Assembly (NCBI GenBank): GCA_947174415.1
Contig: CAMWIW010000012.1
Coordinates: forward strand, 1 to 52,165
DNA length: 52,165 nt
Source of the DNA: an uncultured Clostridia bacterium
Lineage (GTDB): Bacteria; Bacillota; Clostridia; Christensenellales; Borkfalkiaceae
Direction: 5' to 3'
Position numbers and translations under genes: made by a program. Shown in pieces: positions 1-7,597 of this stretch (within the stretch, counting starts at the first letter, position 1; each line of letters opens with the position of its first letter). The notes below the pieces were generated by a model. The model saw nothing but the letters and a program-made list of their open reading frames with translations. It did not search any database and was not told where the DNA came from.

Positions 1-69
1 TTACGATTTTTTGCTTCTAATAAATTATTCGGCAACATACAACTCAACTCGTTAAATTACTGTTTACTG

Positions 70-133
70 CCTTGCTTGCAAGGTATAGTGCGCTATACTT
101 ATCTATATTTAAGTGGAAAATTCCCTATGGGAA
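70..133. repeat. Cluster of three short palindromes downstream of the alcohol dehydrogenase
   Basis: Three perfect or near-perfect inverted repeats follow each other: CCTTGC-tt-GCAAGG at 70-83, GTATAG-tg-CGCTATAC at 83-98, and TTCCC-tat-GGGAA at 121-133. They lie beyond the stop codon of the dehydrogenase on the minus strand, in the 163 bases at the window edge that otherwise hold no gene I can see. They could be part of a transcript end or an intergenic repeat cut by the window edge. The palindromes are seen directly; the function is unknown. Confidence 0.35.
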
Positions 134-163
134 CTACGACGGCGCGGGGCTTTTCATTTATGT

Positions 164-1330
164 TTATAAACTCTTCTTTAAAATTTCCGCTATTTCCTCT
201 TGGGTTAAAACCTTGTATCCGCCCTCTTGCACGAGCGTTGCGGAAGCAATGCCCTCAATCATATCAGGCGTTACTCCAAGTTCGGTTAAATTCATAACCA
301 AACCTATACTCTTCATCCATTCCTCCATTTTCTTCAAGCCCGCTTTCGCCACTTCCTCGTCTGACTTCCCGTCGGCAGAAACTCCCCAGACGGTCTGTGC
401 GAACCTCTTAAACCGGTGCAATCCGTAAGGCAGGATATGATAATAATACGGCATAGTTACAGCGGCAAGCGTCATTCCGTGAGTTGCGTCGGTATACGCG
501 CCCACAGCCTGACCGAGCATATGCACTTCCCAATCGGTAGTCTTGCCCTTAGCAATCAGCGTGTTTAACGCCCAAGTTGCCGTCCACATAATGTTCGACC
601 GCGCTTCGTAATCGGTAGGGTTTAAAACCGCAATATTCGCGCTGTGTATGAGCGAGCGCATCAACCCTTCCGCTATATAGTCCGAAGTATTGTCGTCCTC
701 GCCCGATAGATACTGCTCCAATATATGACACATAATATCGTACACGCCCGCCACCATTTGGTATTTGGGCAGAGTGTAAGTAAATTCTGGGTTTAAAACC
801 GAGAATTTCGGGAAAACGTATTCACCGAAAACGTGCCCTATCTTCAACTTCTTATCTCGGTTTGTAATCACCGAGCCGCCGTTCATTTCACTTCCCGTAC
901 CGACCATAGTAAGTACGCACCCGACAGGAACGATTTTACAGGATACGTCCTCGAACCTGTCAAAATATTTATCCCACGGGTCTTCCTTTAAGTGCACGGA
1001 TACCGACACAGCCTTAGCGTAGTCGCACACCGAACCGCCGCCGACGGCAAGAATTAAATCGGCTTTTGCTTTTCTTGCGCGGTCAATTCCTTCGAGAAGT
1101 TTTTTATAAGTCGGATTTGGCATAACGCCCGCGTCCTCATAAACTTTTTTACCGCATTCCGCTAAAACAGATATAACCTTATCGTAAATGCCGTTCTTTT
1201 TTATCGAGCCGCCACCGTACACCAACAGTACGTTTTTGCCGTAGTTTTTCAGCTCTTCCTTTAATCCGTCCAAAGCGCCTTTACCGAAATAAAGCTTAGT
1301 CGGATTGCAATAAGTAAAATTTCCTAACAT
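164..1330 (-). CDS. Iron-containing alcohol dehydrogenase (butanol dehydrogenase-like)
   Basis: A 388-residue NAD(P)-dependent, metal-requiring alcohol/aldehyde oxidoreductase of the group III family, likely cytosolic and fermentative. The N-terminus MLGNFTYCNPTKLYFGKG is typical of the BdhA/YqdH branch. The nucleotide-binding GGGSVCDYAKAV follows at about residue 96. The metal ligands expected of the family are present as D and H in VAGVYDIMCHILEQ and H in HGMTLAA and YGLHRF. I chose the ATG at 1330 because GGGAGG lies just upstream; the reading frame stays open further upstream but has no ribosome binding site there. It follows the cardiolipin synthase gene by 17 bases on the same strand. 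The natural substrate cannot be read from the sequence. Confidence 0.9.
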   Translation of the reverse strand: MLGNFTYCNPTKLYFGKGALDGLKEELKNYGKNVLLVYGGGSIKKNGIYDKVISVLAECGKKVYEDAGVMPNPTYKKLLEGIDRARKAKADLILAVGGGSVCDYAKAVSVSVHLKEDPWDKYFDRFEDVSCKIVPVGCVLTMVGTGSEMNGGSVITNRDKKLKIGHVFGEYVFPKFSVLNPEFTYTLPKYQMVAGVYDIMCHILEQYLSGEDDNTSDYIAEGLMRSLIHSANIAVLNPTDYEARSNIMWTATWALNTLIAKGKTTDWEVHMLGQAVGAYTDATHGMTLAAVTMPYYYHILPYGLHRFKRFAQTVWGVSADGKSDEEVAKAGLKKMEEWMKSIGLVMNLTELGVTPDMIEGIASATLVQEGGYKVLTQEEIAEILKKSL

Positions 1331-1347
1331 AGTAAACCTCCCATAAA

Positions 1348-2916
1348 TTACATCAGCGGAGAAAGCAGTCTTAAAAACGCCGCAATCACTTCGCTGTACC
1401 AATGCTGTTTTAATTTTTCGGTTCTTCCGCCGCGGGCGAAAACCTCTTCAAAATCCTTCTGTACGTCGGCTAAAACGGTTTCGTCGTCGAGGTAGACGCC
1501 GTTATCGAATTCCTGATAAAACGCGCGCATATCGACGTTTACCGAGCCTATCGCGGCACAGCGTTCGTTCATCATAACCTTACTGTGAACGAATTCTCCG
1601 CCCGACAGATAAACTTTAACGCCGCTTTTCAAGAGATTTTTCGCGTTGGACAGCGTAACCCTGTAAAGGTATCTGTAATCGGGCACACCGGGTAAAACAA
1701 GTCTTACGTCCACGCCCGCACGCGCCTTATCCTTTAAAGCTTTCATAAGCTCGCTGTCGGGCACGAGATAGGGCGACATTATGTAAAGCTTTTCCTTTGC
1801 GCTGTTGATTATTCTGAGATACAAACCGCGGCACAAAGGCTCTTTGATTTCAGGACCGCCCGCGTAAGGAATAACGGTTGACGAATTCAGCGTTCTGTCG
1901 AATTTATCAATGTATTTGGTGTAGTCCAATTTTTCGTGCGTTGCTAATTCCCATTGCCGCATAAACGCGAACGAAAGCCCGTCTACCGCCGCACCCTCAA
2001 GGCGCAACCCGCAGTCCTTCCAGATGCCCTCCATTTTTCGTTGGTTGGCGCAATCGTCAATCAGATTGAACCCGCCGACGTAACCCGTCTTTCCGTCTAC
2101 CACGACAATTTTTCTGTGGTCGCGGTAGTTAAGTCCGAAATAGAAAGGCGAACACAGCCTCGAAAAGGTCTTTAATTTTACGCCCGTAAGTTTAATTCTC
2201 TTTTTAGCCGAGGAAGAAAGCACGCCCGCCGAGCCCACGTCGTCGTACATCATTCTTACCTCTACACCCTCGGCAATCTTGCGCCGCAGAACGGAGATAA
2301 GTCTGTCCAAGAAAACGCCGTCGGCAACGATAAAGAACTCGATAAAAACAAATTTTTGCGCGGCGTCTATGCGCGCGATAATATTGTCCATTGCCGCTCG
2401 GGCGTAGGGATAGTATTTTAAATCCGTACCGGTGTAAGGGATAAAGCCGCCCGCACGGTAGAGATATTCCGCATCACGGCGCACCTCTTCAGAACAGCCT
2501 TGCACCTTAAAATTACCAACGAGCAACTGCGCTTTTTTGGCTATTTTTGAGTATTTATAGCGTTTTAAGCCGTAACAGACCGACTTTCTCGATAAAACGT
2601 AAATAAAAAAGCCGCTTCCGAAAGACAGAACGAAAAGTAAAGTCCAGCTCACTTTTGACTGAACGTCGGGTTCGTATATGAGCACGTATGCAACCGTTAA
2701 GACGGTAAGCCCCAAACAAACGTAGAAAAAGACGGGCGCGTACCAACACGCCAAGCCGTATAAAACGACTAAAAGGCTTAACTGCGCGACTATAAGAAGG
2801 TCGCTTAAAACGGCTTTAAGCCCCGTGCCGAAACCCACCCAGGATTTATGTATTCTTTTGACTTTGTATCTGCGTCGCTGTAAATATCTGCGCAGTCGTA
2901 AGAAATACTTATCCAC
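1348..2916 (-). CDS. cls: Cardiolipin synthase, phospholipase D superfamily
   Basis: A membrane phosphatidyltransferase of about 522 residues that joins two phosphatidylglycerols into cardiolipin. A basic N-terminus is followed by three or four hydrophobic segments (roughly residues 35-110). Two HKD motifs then follow: HRKIVVVDGKTGYVGG near residue 268 and HSKVMMNERCAAIGSVNVD near residue 440. The pair defines the PLD fold. The start is unusual. No ribosome binding site precedes any candidate. A TTGCGC / 17 bp / TATAAT promoter on the minus strand ends 7 bases before an in-frame GTG at 2916, which suggests a leaderless mRNA. An upstream in-frame TTG at 2952 lies inside the -35 box and is therefore less likely. 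Family assignment is firm; the start is inferred. Confidence 0.88.
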   Translation of the reverse strand: MDKYFLRLRRYLQRRRYKVKRIHKSWVGFGTGLKAVLSDLLIVAQLSLLVVLYGLACWYAPVFFYVCLGLTVLTVAYVLIYEPDVQSKVSWTLLFVLSFGSGFFIYVLSRKSVCYGLKRYKYSKIAKKAQLLVGNFKVQGCSEEVRRDAEYLYRAGGFIPYTGTDLKYYPYARAAMDNIIARIDAAQKFVFIEFFIVADGVFLDRLISVLRRKIAEGVEVRMMYDDVGSAGVLSSSAKKRIKLTGVKLKTFSRLCSPFYFGLNYRDHRKIVVVDGKTGYVGGFNLIDDCANQRKMEGIWKDCGLRLEGAAVDGLSFAFMRQWELATHEKLDYTKYIDKFDRTLNSSTVIPYAGGPEIKEPLCRGLYLRIINSAKEKLYIMSPYLVPDSELMKALKDKARAGVDVRLVLPGVPDYRYLYRVTLSNAKNLLKSGVKVYLSGGEFVHSKVMMNERCAAIGSVNVDMRAFYQEFDNGVYLDDETVLADVQKDFEEVFARGGRTEKLKQHWYSEVIAAFLRLLSPLM

Positions 2917-2923
2917 GGAAAAA

Positions 2924-2952
2924 ATTATAACACTTTCTCCCCGTTCGCGCAA
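2924..2952 (-). promoter_or_regulatory. Promoter of the cardiolipin synthase gene
   Basis: On the minus strand, TTGCGC (2952-2947) and TATAAT (2929-2924) are separated by exactly 17 bases. The expected transcription start falls on the GTG at 2916, leaving no leader. Confidence 0.6.
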
Positions 2953-3033
2953 TAGGTTTAAAAAAATTTAACACCCCAAATTTTCAATTCCCCCGCACAT
3001 ATGCCGCGTTTAAGATATAATTTGAACAAAAAA

Positions 3034-3060
3034 AGGAATGTGAACTTTTCACACATTCCT
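3034..3060 (-). terminator. Terminator after the HNH gene
   Basis: AGGAATGTG and CACATTCCT form a stem. On the minus strand it is followed by a run of seven T residues, just after the HNH stop codon. Confidence 0.7.
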
Positions 3061-3069
3061 CCCAAAATG

Positions 3070-3384
3070 CTATTCGTCTTTTTTAATAACGTAGCCCGTC
3101 TTACTGTTTTTGATACGGACTGCTTTAAACCGCTGTCCGTTCGTTTTCCAGTGCGGAAAGCTGTCATCTTTTTCGGCGTTGGTATCACGATGACAAACTT
3201 CAATATTGTCTTTTACATCCTTACCGCCTTTTGATAACGGGCGTATGTGGTCGAGTGTGGGGTGGTATTTGCTATTCGGATTGCCGCAAGCCGACTTTTT
3301 CATTAACCTTCCTGAATAGTCGATAACCTCTTCAAGTCTGCCGTACCGCTTGTTCCACAGCTCAATAGTTGTAAACTTTGACAT
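3070..3384 (-). CDS. Small HNH-motif protein
   Basis: A 104-residue protein with an HNH nuclease-type core at about residues 41-72: LDHIRPLSKGGKD, then DNIEVCHRDTNAEK. This gives D-H-I, the GG turn, the central N and the late CH..TN..K pattern of HNH endonucleases. Such small free-standing HNH proteins occur in phages and mobile elements and as nicking or homing nucleases. No partner terminase or restriction subunit is nearby. The start has a strong AAGGAGG site 8 bases upstream. It lies downstream of a small HTH gene on the same strand, about 90 bases apart, and has its own terminator. The substrate is unknown; DNA cleavage is inferred from family membership. Confidence 0.75.
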   Translation of the reverse strand: MSKFTTIELWNKRYGRLEEVIDYSGRLMKKSACGNPNSKYHPTLDHIRPLSKGGKDVKDNIEVCHRDTNAEKDDSFPHWKTNGQRFKAVRIKNSKTGYVIKKDE

Positions 3385-3476
3385 TTCGTATACCTCCTTA
3401 TTTTACTGATTATATTATCTCACTGATTTTAATTACGCGCAATGAACAACACGGTTCGCAAAATGAAAGAGACCCC

Positions 3477-3692
3477 TCAAAAAGGAATCTCTTCATAGTT
3501 TGTCTGCGTCAGCTTTAAAATGCCGAGCAGAACTCTTTGGCTGGGCTTTCTCTGTCCGCTGCAATAATAGTCCACAGCCCGTTTACAGACGTTAAGGTGT
3601 TCTGCAACCTCCTCGTGCGTCAGTCCGGACTCGGATATTCGCCGCCAGATAAATAAACCCAATTCAGAATCGCATTTTCTTTTCGATTCCAT
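3477..3692 (-). CDS. Small HTH (XRE-like) regulator
   Basis: A 71-residue protein with a helix-turn-helix at about residues 18-55 (SGLTHEEVAEHLNVCKRAVDYY, then SGQRKPSQRVLLGIL), matching the Cro/C1 pattern. AGGAGG precedes the ATG. An inverted repeat CCTGTA-N12-TACAGG overlaps and precedes this ribosome binding site and may be its own operator. It sits between the HNH gene and a DUF4238 gene, all on the minus strand, in a patch that looks acquired. It is unlike the three 67-70-residue HTH genes of the cysteine-protein modules further right. Confidence 0.75.
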   Translation of the reverse strand: MESKRKCDSELGLFIWRRISESGLTHEEVAEHLNVCKRAVDYYCSGQRKPSQRVLLGILKLTQTNYEEIPF

Positions 3693-3701
3693 ATTATACC
3701 T

Positions 3702-3725
3702 CCTGTATAAGAAAATCTTTACAGG
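3702..3725. promoter_or_regulatory. Candidate operator upstream of the small HTH gene
   Basis: Inverted half-sites CCTGTA and TACAGG are separated by 12 bases. The proximal half-site touches the AGGAGG of the HTH gene at 3692. Autoregulation is inferred from position only. Confidence 0.4.
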
Positions 3726-3765
3726 ATAGGCTAACCAATTTAGTTATAAACGCAAATTTATGCGG

Positions 3766-4929
3766 TTAATCAATAATTTCGTTATCTTTCAAATATTTGA
3801 TTAACGGATTGTAATCAACACGCATAGGACACCCGAGAACATTGTTGCAAAAATCCTTGTAATCACACACGCTGTCCGCTATTTTTTCGATATCGGAAAA
3901 TCCGAGAATATTTTGCACCCTGTCAAGCATTAAGACGTTTACCCACCTCAAATCTTCAAGCGGCATTTTCTGGACTCTGTATCGAAATAAATCGCTATCT
4001 CTGTATATGTACTCCCCTTTGAATTTCTCTAATTTCGGTGCTTTATTTTTAGCGTAAAGCTGTCTGCTGATCATCGTCGGCCAAATATTAGGCTCAGGCA
4101 TTTTTTCAGCTTTGTCAAAAAGACGGAAAAACGGATTAATTATCACCAGCATACGGGTCTTTGAAATCGAAAACATATAAAAATTTTCGTGGAATGTTTG
4201 TTGGTCATACAATAATCTAAAGTAGGTATTTTTCCTGCGCTCGTCATTTTCGGTAATCCACATCTTTTCAAGATAATCTTTTTTATCTCTTTCAATCCCC
4301 GCAGGCGCACCTACCTCCCGTTCCGAAGTCATACCTACGTCTGTAACGATAAATTCCTCTTCCGTATCGGTACAGTCCCAAATAGCAAGGTAACCGGAAG
4401 CGTATATTTGCGCCCAATAGAATGCCTCGTTCGTGCAAAGCTCGTGTTTTTCTATCTTCCTTAGCTCTTCACATTCGATTATAACGCGCAACGTCCTAAG
4501 CCAGCGTTCTTTTACCGTCTCGTTTTCTATTTCAAGCTCGGTGAAAGGATATTTGAAAATTTCGCTCTGCCGCTTTGCAACCTTTTGACTAAAAGTGTAA
4601 TAATGCTCCTTATCCGCCAAAAATATTCGGGCTTGCTCTATCAGCAGAAACTTTTTAATTATATTCAGTTCTTTTCTCGTCAGCTCGACTTCACTACCGA
4701 CTTTCGCGGGCAACAGCTTCTGGTTGAGAATTTGCGCAAAGGGCGATTCAATCTTTTTTGCAAGCAGCTTCTCCACTTCTTCGCCGTACAAGTCTTGTTC
4801 AGCAAAAATTTTTTCAAGCCCCATATCTTTATGAATTTTACCCGTTTTTACGTCATATACGGTAAGCTTCTCGCTGTCGTACCGCCTTAACACAAGTTTA
4901 GGTACGAAGTGATTATTACTATAAGCCAC
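3766..4929 (-). CDS. DUF4238 domain protein
   Basis: A 387-residue soluble protein. The N-terminus AYSNNHFVPKLVLRRYDSEK, followed by KLTVYDVKTGKIH and the EKIFAEQDLYGEEVEKLLAKKIE block, matches the DUF4238 family, whose members start with an N-H-[YF]-[VI]-P motif followed by a short beta hairpin. The family's activity is not established; members are often found in accessory regions. The start is the GTG at 4929, six bases after AAGGAG. A longer frame reaches 5040 but would run through the terminator of the upstream carbonic anhydrase gene, so it is rejected. The C-terminal half has no motif I recognise. Confidence 0.75.
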   Translation of the reverse strand: MAYSNNHFVPKLVLRRYDSEKLTVYDVKTGKIHKDMGLEKIFAEQDLYGEEVEKLLAKKIESPFAQILNQKLLPAKVGSEVELTRKELNIIKKFLLIEQARIFLADKEHYYTFSQKVAKRQSEIFKYPFTELEIENETVKERWLRTLRVIIECEELRKIEKHELCTNEAFYWAQIYASGYLAIWDCTDTEEEFIVTDVGMTSEREVGAPAGIERDKKDYLEKMWITENDERRKNTYFRLLYDQQTFHENFYMFSISKTRMLVIINPFFRLFDKAEKMPEPNIWPTMISRQLYAKNKAPKLEKFKGEYIYRDSDLFRYRVQKMPLEDLRWVNVLMLDRVQNILGFSDIEKIADSVCDYKDFCNNVLGCPMRVDYNPLIKYLKDNEIID

Positions 4930-5016
4930 TGTTAACTCCTTGCTTTTAAATTCAACTCTTGCAACATTATACAATATCTTCCATAATATTTCAAGTCTGA
5001 ATTTAACCATATTAAA

Positions 5017-5046
5017 CGGGCTTATTCCGTTTAGGAACAAGCCCGC
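5017..5046 (-). terminator. Terminator after the carbonic anhydrase gene
   Basis: A 13-bp stem (GCGGGCTTGTTCC with GGAATAAGCCCGT on the minus strand, allowing one G-T pair) is followed by TTTAATAT. It starts 25 bases after the carbonic anhydrase stop codon. Confidence 0.75.
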
Positions 5047-5070
5047 AAAATGCCAAGCGCGAACGCCTGA

Positions 5071-5673
5071 TTACACGTTCAAATCAAAATCTACGACGCC
5101 GCTTTCGGTACGGTAGAGTGCTCCGATAATTTGCAAGCCTTCCGCATTTTGTATCAGTCGCTGTATTTTTGCAACGCTACGATTTACGTTGAGTATACTT
5201 GCCTTAACCAAGTCCCTCTCATCACCTACGGCACTTCTTATTTCGTCTGTAATGTATTTGACAAAACCGCCGTTTTGCTTCAAAGACGCGCCTACAGCTC
5301 CGCACAGAGTATGACCGAGAACAACGACCAGTCTGCAACCCAAGTGTTCGACGGCGTATTCGATACTGCCCAGTTGGTGATTGTCAATCACGTTACCGGC
5401 AACGCGCACTACAAACAAGTCGCCGATACCCGCAGAAAAGATACATTCCGGAATAACTCTTGAATCCGAACACGCCACGATAACTGCGTAAGGGTTCTGA
5501 CCGTTTTGACTTGTAAATATTCTCTTTTCGGGAGAAATATCGCCGCAACAAGTCGTTGAGTTTATGTACTTCGAATTCCCGCTTTTTAACCGCTCTAATG
5601 CGGCTGCCGCCGATACGTTTTCTTTTTGCATAATATCCTTAATATCGTATTGCACGAGTGTTGCCTCGGACAA
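5071..5673 (-). CDS. Beta-class carbonic anhydrase
   Basis: A zinc enzyme that interconverts CO2 and bicarbonate, probably supplying bicarbonate for carboxylations. The catalytic CSDSRVIPE (Cys ligand plus the Asp-Arg dyad) is followed about 53 residues later by GHTLCGAV, giving the His and second Cys zinc ligands. The family size is normal (about 190-200 residues). The start is uncertain. TTG at 5673, GTG at 5655 (GAGG 8 bases upstream) and ATG at 5631 are all in frame, and the homologous region begins near SAAAALERLKSGN. The gene is monocistronic, with its own terminator. Confidence 0.88.
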   Translation of the reverse strand: MSEATLVQYDIKDIMQKENVSAAAALERLKSGNSKYINSTTCCGDISPEKRIFTSQNGQNPYAVIVACSDSRVIPECIFSAGIGDLFVVRVAGNVIDNHQLGSIEYAVEHLGCRLVVVLGHTLCGAVGASLKQNGGFVKYITDEIRSAVGDERDLVKASILNVNRSVAKIQRLIQNAEGLQIIGALYRTESGVVDFDLNV

Positions 5674-5720
5674 TACGTTTCTTATTTTTATTCCTCTTGG
5701 CGATAAACGCTTTTATATTT

Positions 5721-7319
5721 CTACGTTATAGGCAACGCTCTGCCAGACGTTTTCAGCGTTTCCGCGTCTAAGTTTTCGCCTTCGAGTATTAGTTTGCCGT
5801 TTATGAAAACCTTATCAATTCCAAAGGACTGCGTTTTGTCGGGCGAAGCTTTTTTAAGCGCCGTTTCATCGAACACCGTTAAATCGGCATAATATCCTTT
5901 TTTTACATAGCCTCTCTTCTGCAACATAAATCGATCTGCTGTTGCGCCCGTCATTTTACGTACGGTGTTAGGCATCGTATCCCCTGTACCAAGCAACGAA
6001 TCATGCAAAAATTTGGGAAAACAATCATATATAGCGGGATTTTGTATTCCGTGTTCTTCTACCCAAGCATCGGTCATATACAAACAGTTTTCATTTCGGG
6101 AAAGCTCGGAAATTATTTGCGGAGTGGAATAAGGCCCCATATTTACTCTACCCTTAAAATTGCTTTTTTCACACAACATAAGGTACGCGTCGATGTCTTT
6201 CATTTTTTCTTCCCGAGCGATTTGATGCACTGTTTTCCCTTCGTACTTTTCGTAACCTTCGCCTATGTATGCTATTTGTATATCGTTGAAATAAAAGCCT
6301 AAAAGTTTACTGGTTGCCTTTACAAGCAACGAAAGTTTAAACTTTGTAAAAAATTTTTTCTTTTGTTTCGGCGTAAGACTTTGATACCAAGCGGGCAAAA
6401 TTACCGTAATTACCGATACTCCCAGACATTCGTCGTAGATATCGAACATAACGTCCACGCCGTCTTTTTTTAGCCCGTCTATAATTTTTATAACCTCGTC
6501 CTTATCTTTAAAAGATTTTCGTCCGACAAATATAGCGTGAGAATATTGAAGTTTAAGATTTGTACCTTTTGCTATTTCCACAAGCTCGTCCAATGCACGC
6601 AAAAGGTGGGATCTGCCCAAAAGTTGCGGATAAGCCATAGACACCGCCGAAAGCGCTCTTGCATGAACCGTAAGCGGCTTATTATATTTTATACATAATC
6701 GGGCGACCTTTTTAAGCTCGTCAATATCCGCGTATACACCCGGTTCATACATTAAACCGAGCGAAATTCCGGCAGCGCCGTTTATCAACGCCTTTTCCAG
6801 AATACCGAGCATTTCCCTTTCTTCTTCTGCCGTAAGCTTGCGGTTTTCGTAACCCGCAACGGCAGTTCTTGCCGAACAGTGTCCCACCAACGATGCGATA
6901 TTACAAGGAGTATTATTGTCTATCGCTTCAAAATATTTGTCCGTTTCGCCATATGTGCACGTAACGTCTTTATAAAAGAACAAGCCGCCACCCATTTTAT
7001 CCACGTTCTCGCAACCGGAATTAAAACCCGTTGCGGATAGACCGCAGTTGCCCGTAATAAACGTCGTTATCCCTTGACGGATAAACGGTTCAAAATACGG
7101 CAAAGGATTATTTTTAATAGCAAACCAATCGTTATGAGAATGGGCGTCGATAAAACCGGACGAAACAGATTTGCCCGTAAGGTCCATTATTTGATCCGCT
7201 TCGGTTTCTATTTTTTCGGCAACGTCTATTATTTTGTCGCCTTCTATAAGAATGTCGCCCAAAAATGCATCAGTGCCCGTACCGTCGTAAATTTTTAAAT
7301 TCTTCAGTAATGTTTTCAT
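5721..7319 (-). CDS. D-aminoacylase / N-acyl-D-amino-acid deacylase family amidohydrolase
   Basis: A 532-residue cytosolic metal-dependent amidohydrolase that probably deacylates N-acyl-D-amino acids. The N-terminal beta-sandwich strand (LLKNLKIYDGTGTDAFLGDILIEGDKI) is followed by the metal-binding SGFIDAHSHND and by GNCGLSATGF, which holds the cysteine ligand typical of this branch. LTVHARALS and LQYSHAIFVGRKS hold further His ligands. GYYADLTVFDE ends the TIM barrel before the closing sandwich. Length agrees with the family. AAGGAC precedes the ATG. The gene is not in an obvious operon. Exact substrate specificity cannot be told from dihydroorotase-like relatives without structure or assays, although NCG favours D-aminoacylase. 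Confidence 0.85.
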   Translation of the reverse strand: MKTLLKNLKIYDGTGTDAFLGDILIEGDKIIDVAEKIETEADQIMDLTGKSVSSGFIDAHSHNDWFAIKNNPLPYFEPFIRQGITTFITGNCGLSATGFNSGCENVDKMGGGLFFYKDVTCTYGETDKYFEAIDNNTPCNIASLVGHCSARTAVAGYENRKLTAEEEREMLGILEKALINGAAGISLGLMYEPGVYADIDELKKVARLCIKYNKPLTVHARALSAVSMAYPQLLGRSHLLRALDELVEIAKGTNLKLQYSHAIFVGRKSFKDKDEVIKIIDGLKKDGVDVMFDIYDECLGVSVITVILPAWYQSLTPKQKKKFFTKFKLSLLVKATSKLLGFYFNDIQIAYIGEGYEKYEGKTVHQIAREEKMKDIDAYLMLCEKSNFKGRVNMGPYSTPQIISELSRNENCLYMTDAWVEEHGIQNPAIYDCFPKFLHDSLLGTGDTMPNTVRKMTGATADRFMLQKRGYVKKGYYADLTVFDETALKKASPDKTQSFGIDKVFINGKLILEGENLDAETLKTSGRALPIT

Positions 7320-7500
7320 TTTTCCGTCCTTTTAAGCAGCATTGAATTTTTGACATTCACGTTTTTTATTATACAAATTTTATGTTCTTCTGTCAATTAA
7401 CCGCAAAATCGTAATACACAAATACAAGCGGACAACTTGTGAGGAAGCAGCAATTTAGAAAGCTAATTTCAACTTTTTTTGGCTTTTTTTTACATAAAAT

Positions 7501-7529
7501 AAGGCTTACTCCTTAAAGGTATAAGCCTT
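7501..7529 (-). terminator. Terminator-like hairpin downstream of the helicase gene
   Basis: AAGGCTTA and TAAGCCTT form the stem. On the minus strand it is followed by ATTTTATG and an A-rich then T-rich stretch. It closely resembles the hairpin after ppdK at 10591-10619. Confidence 0.6.
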
Positions 7530-7544
7530 AAATTTTATCTGCAA

Positions 7545-7577
7545 TTATTTGCGAGGATTTTTGATATTCGCCTGTGC
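7545..7577 (-). pseudogene. Remnant of a ppdK 3' end
   Basis: Minus-strand codons spell A-Q-A-N-I-K-N-P-R-K-stop, identical in protein to the last ten residues of the intact PpdK ending at 10675. At DNA level the two differ at synonymous positions (GCA/GCT, GCG/GCA, CCT/CCG, CGC/AGA, AAA/AAG). The fragment therefore came from a gene that was under protein-level selection, not from a recent copy. No ppdK sequence is detectable further upstream; the helicase stop codon lies about 20 bases away. Confidence 0.75.
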
Positions 7578-7597
7578 AAATGTGTTACCCCGAAGTG

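Larger units (their letters stand above)
7432..7577 (-). repeat. Left copy of the ppdK 3'-end/terminator duplication
   Basis: On the minus strand this block holds the last ten codons of pyruvate phosphate dikinase plus stop, then a terminator-like hairpin, then about 70 bases that resemble the sequence downstream of the intact ppdK at 10520-10707. Shared landmarks are 14 identical bases (7555-7568 with 10685-10698), the AAGGC...GCCTT hairpin and CAACTTGTG near the far end. The two copies flank the helicase gene in direct orientation. Confidence 0.7.

Noticed and set aside
3001-3234. 77-codon plus-strand frame opposite the HNH gene
   Set aside because: It runs through a terminator hairpin and is antisense to a gene with clear HNH residues.
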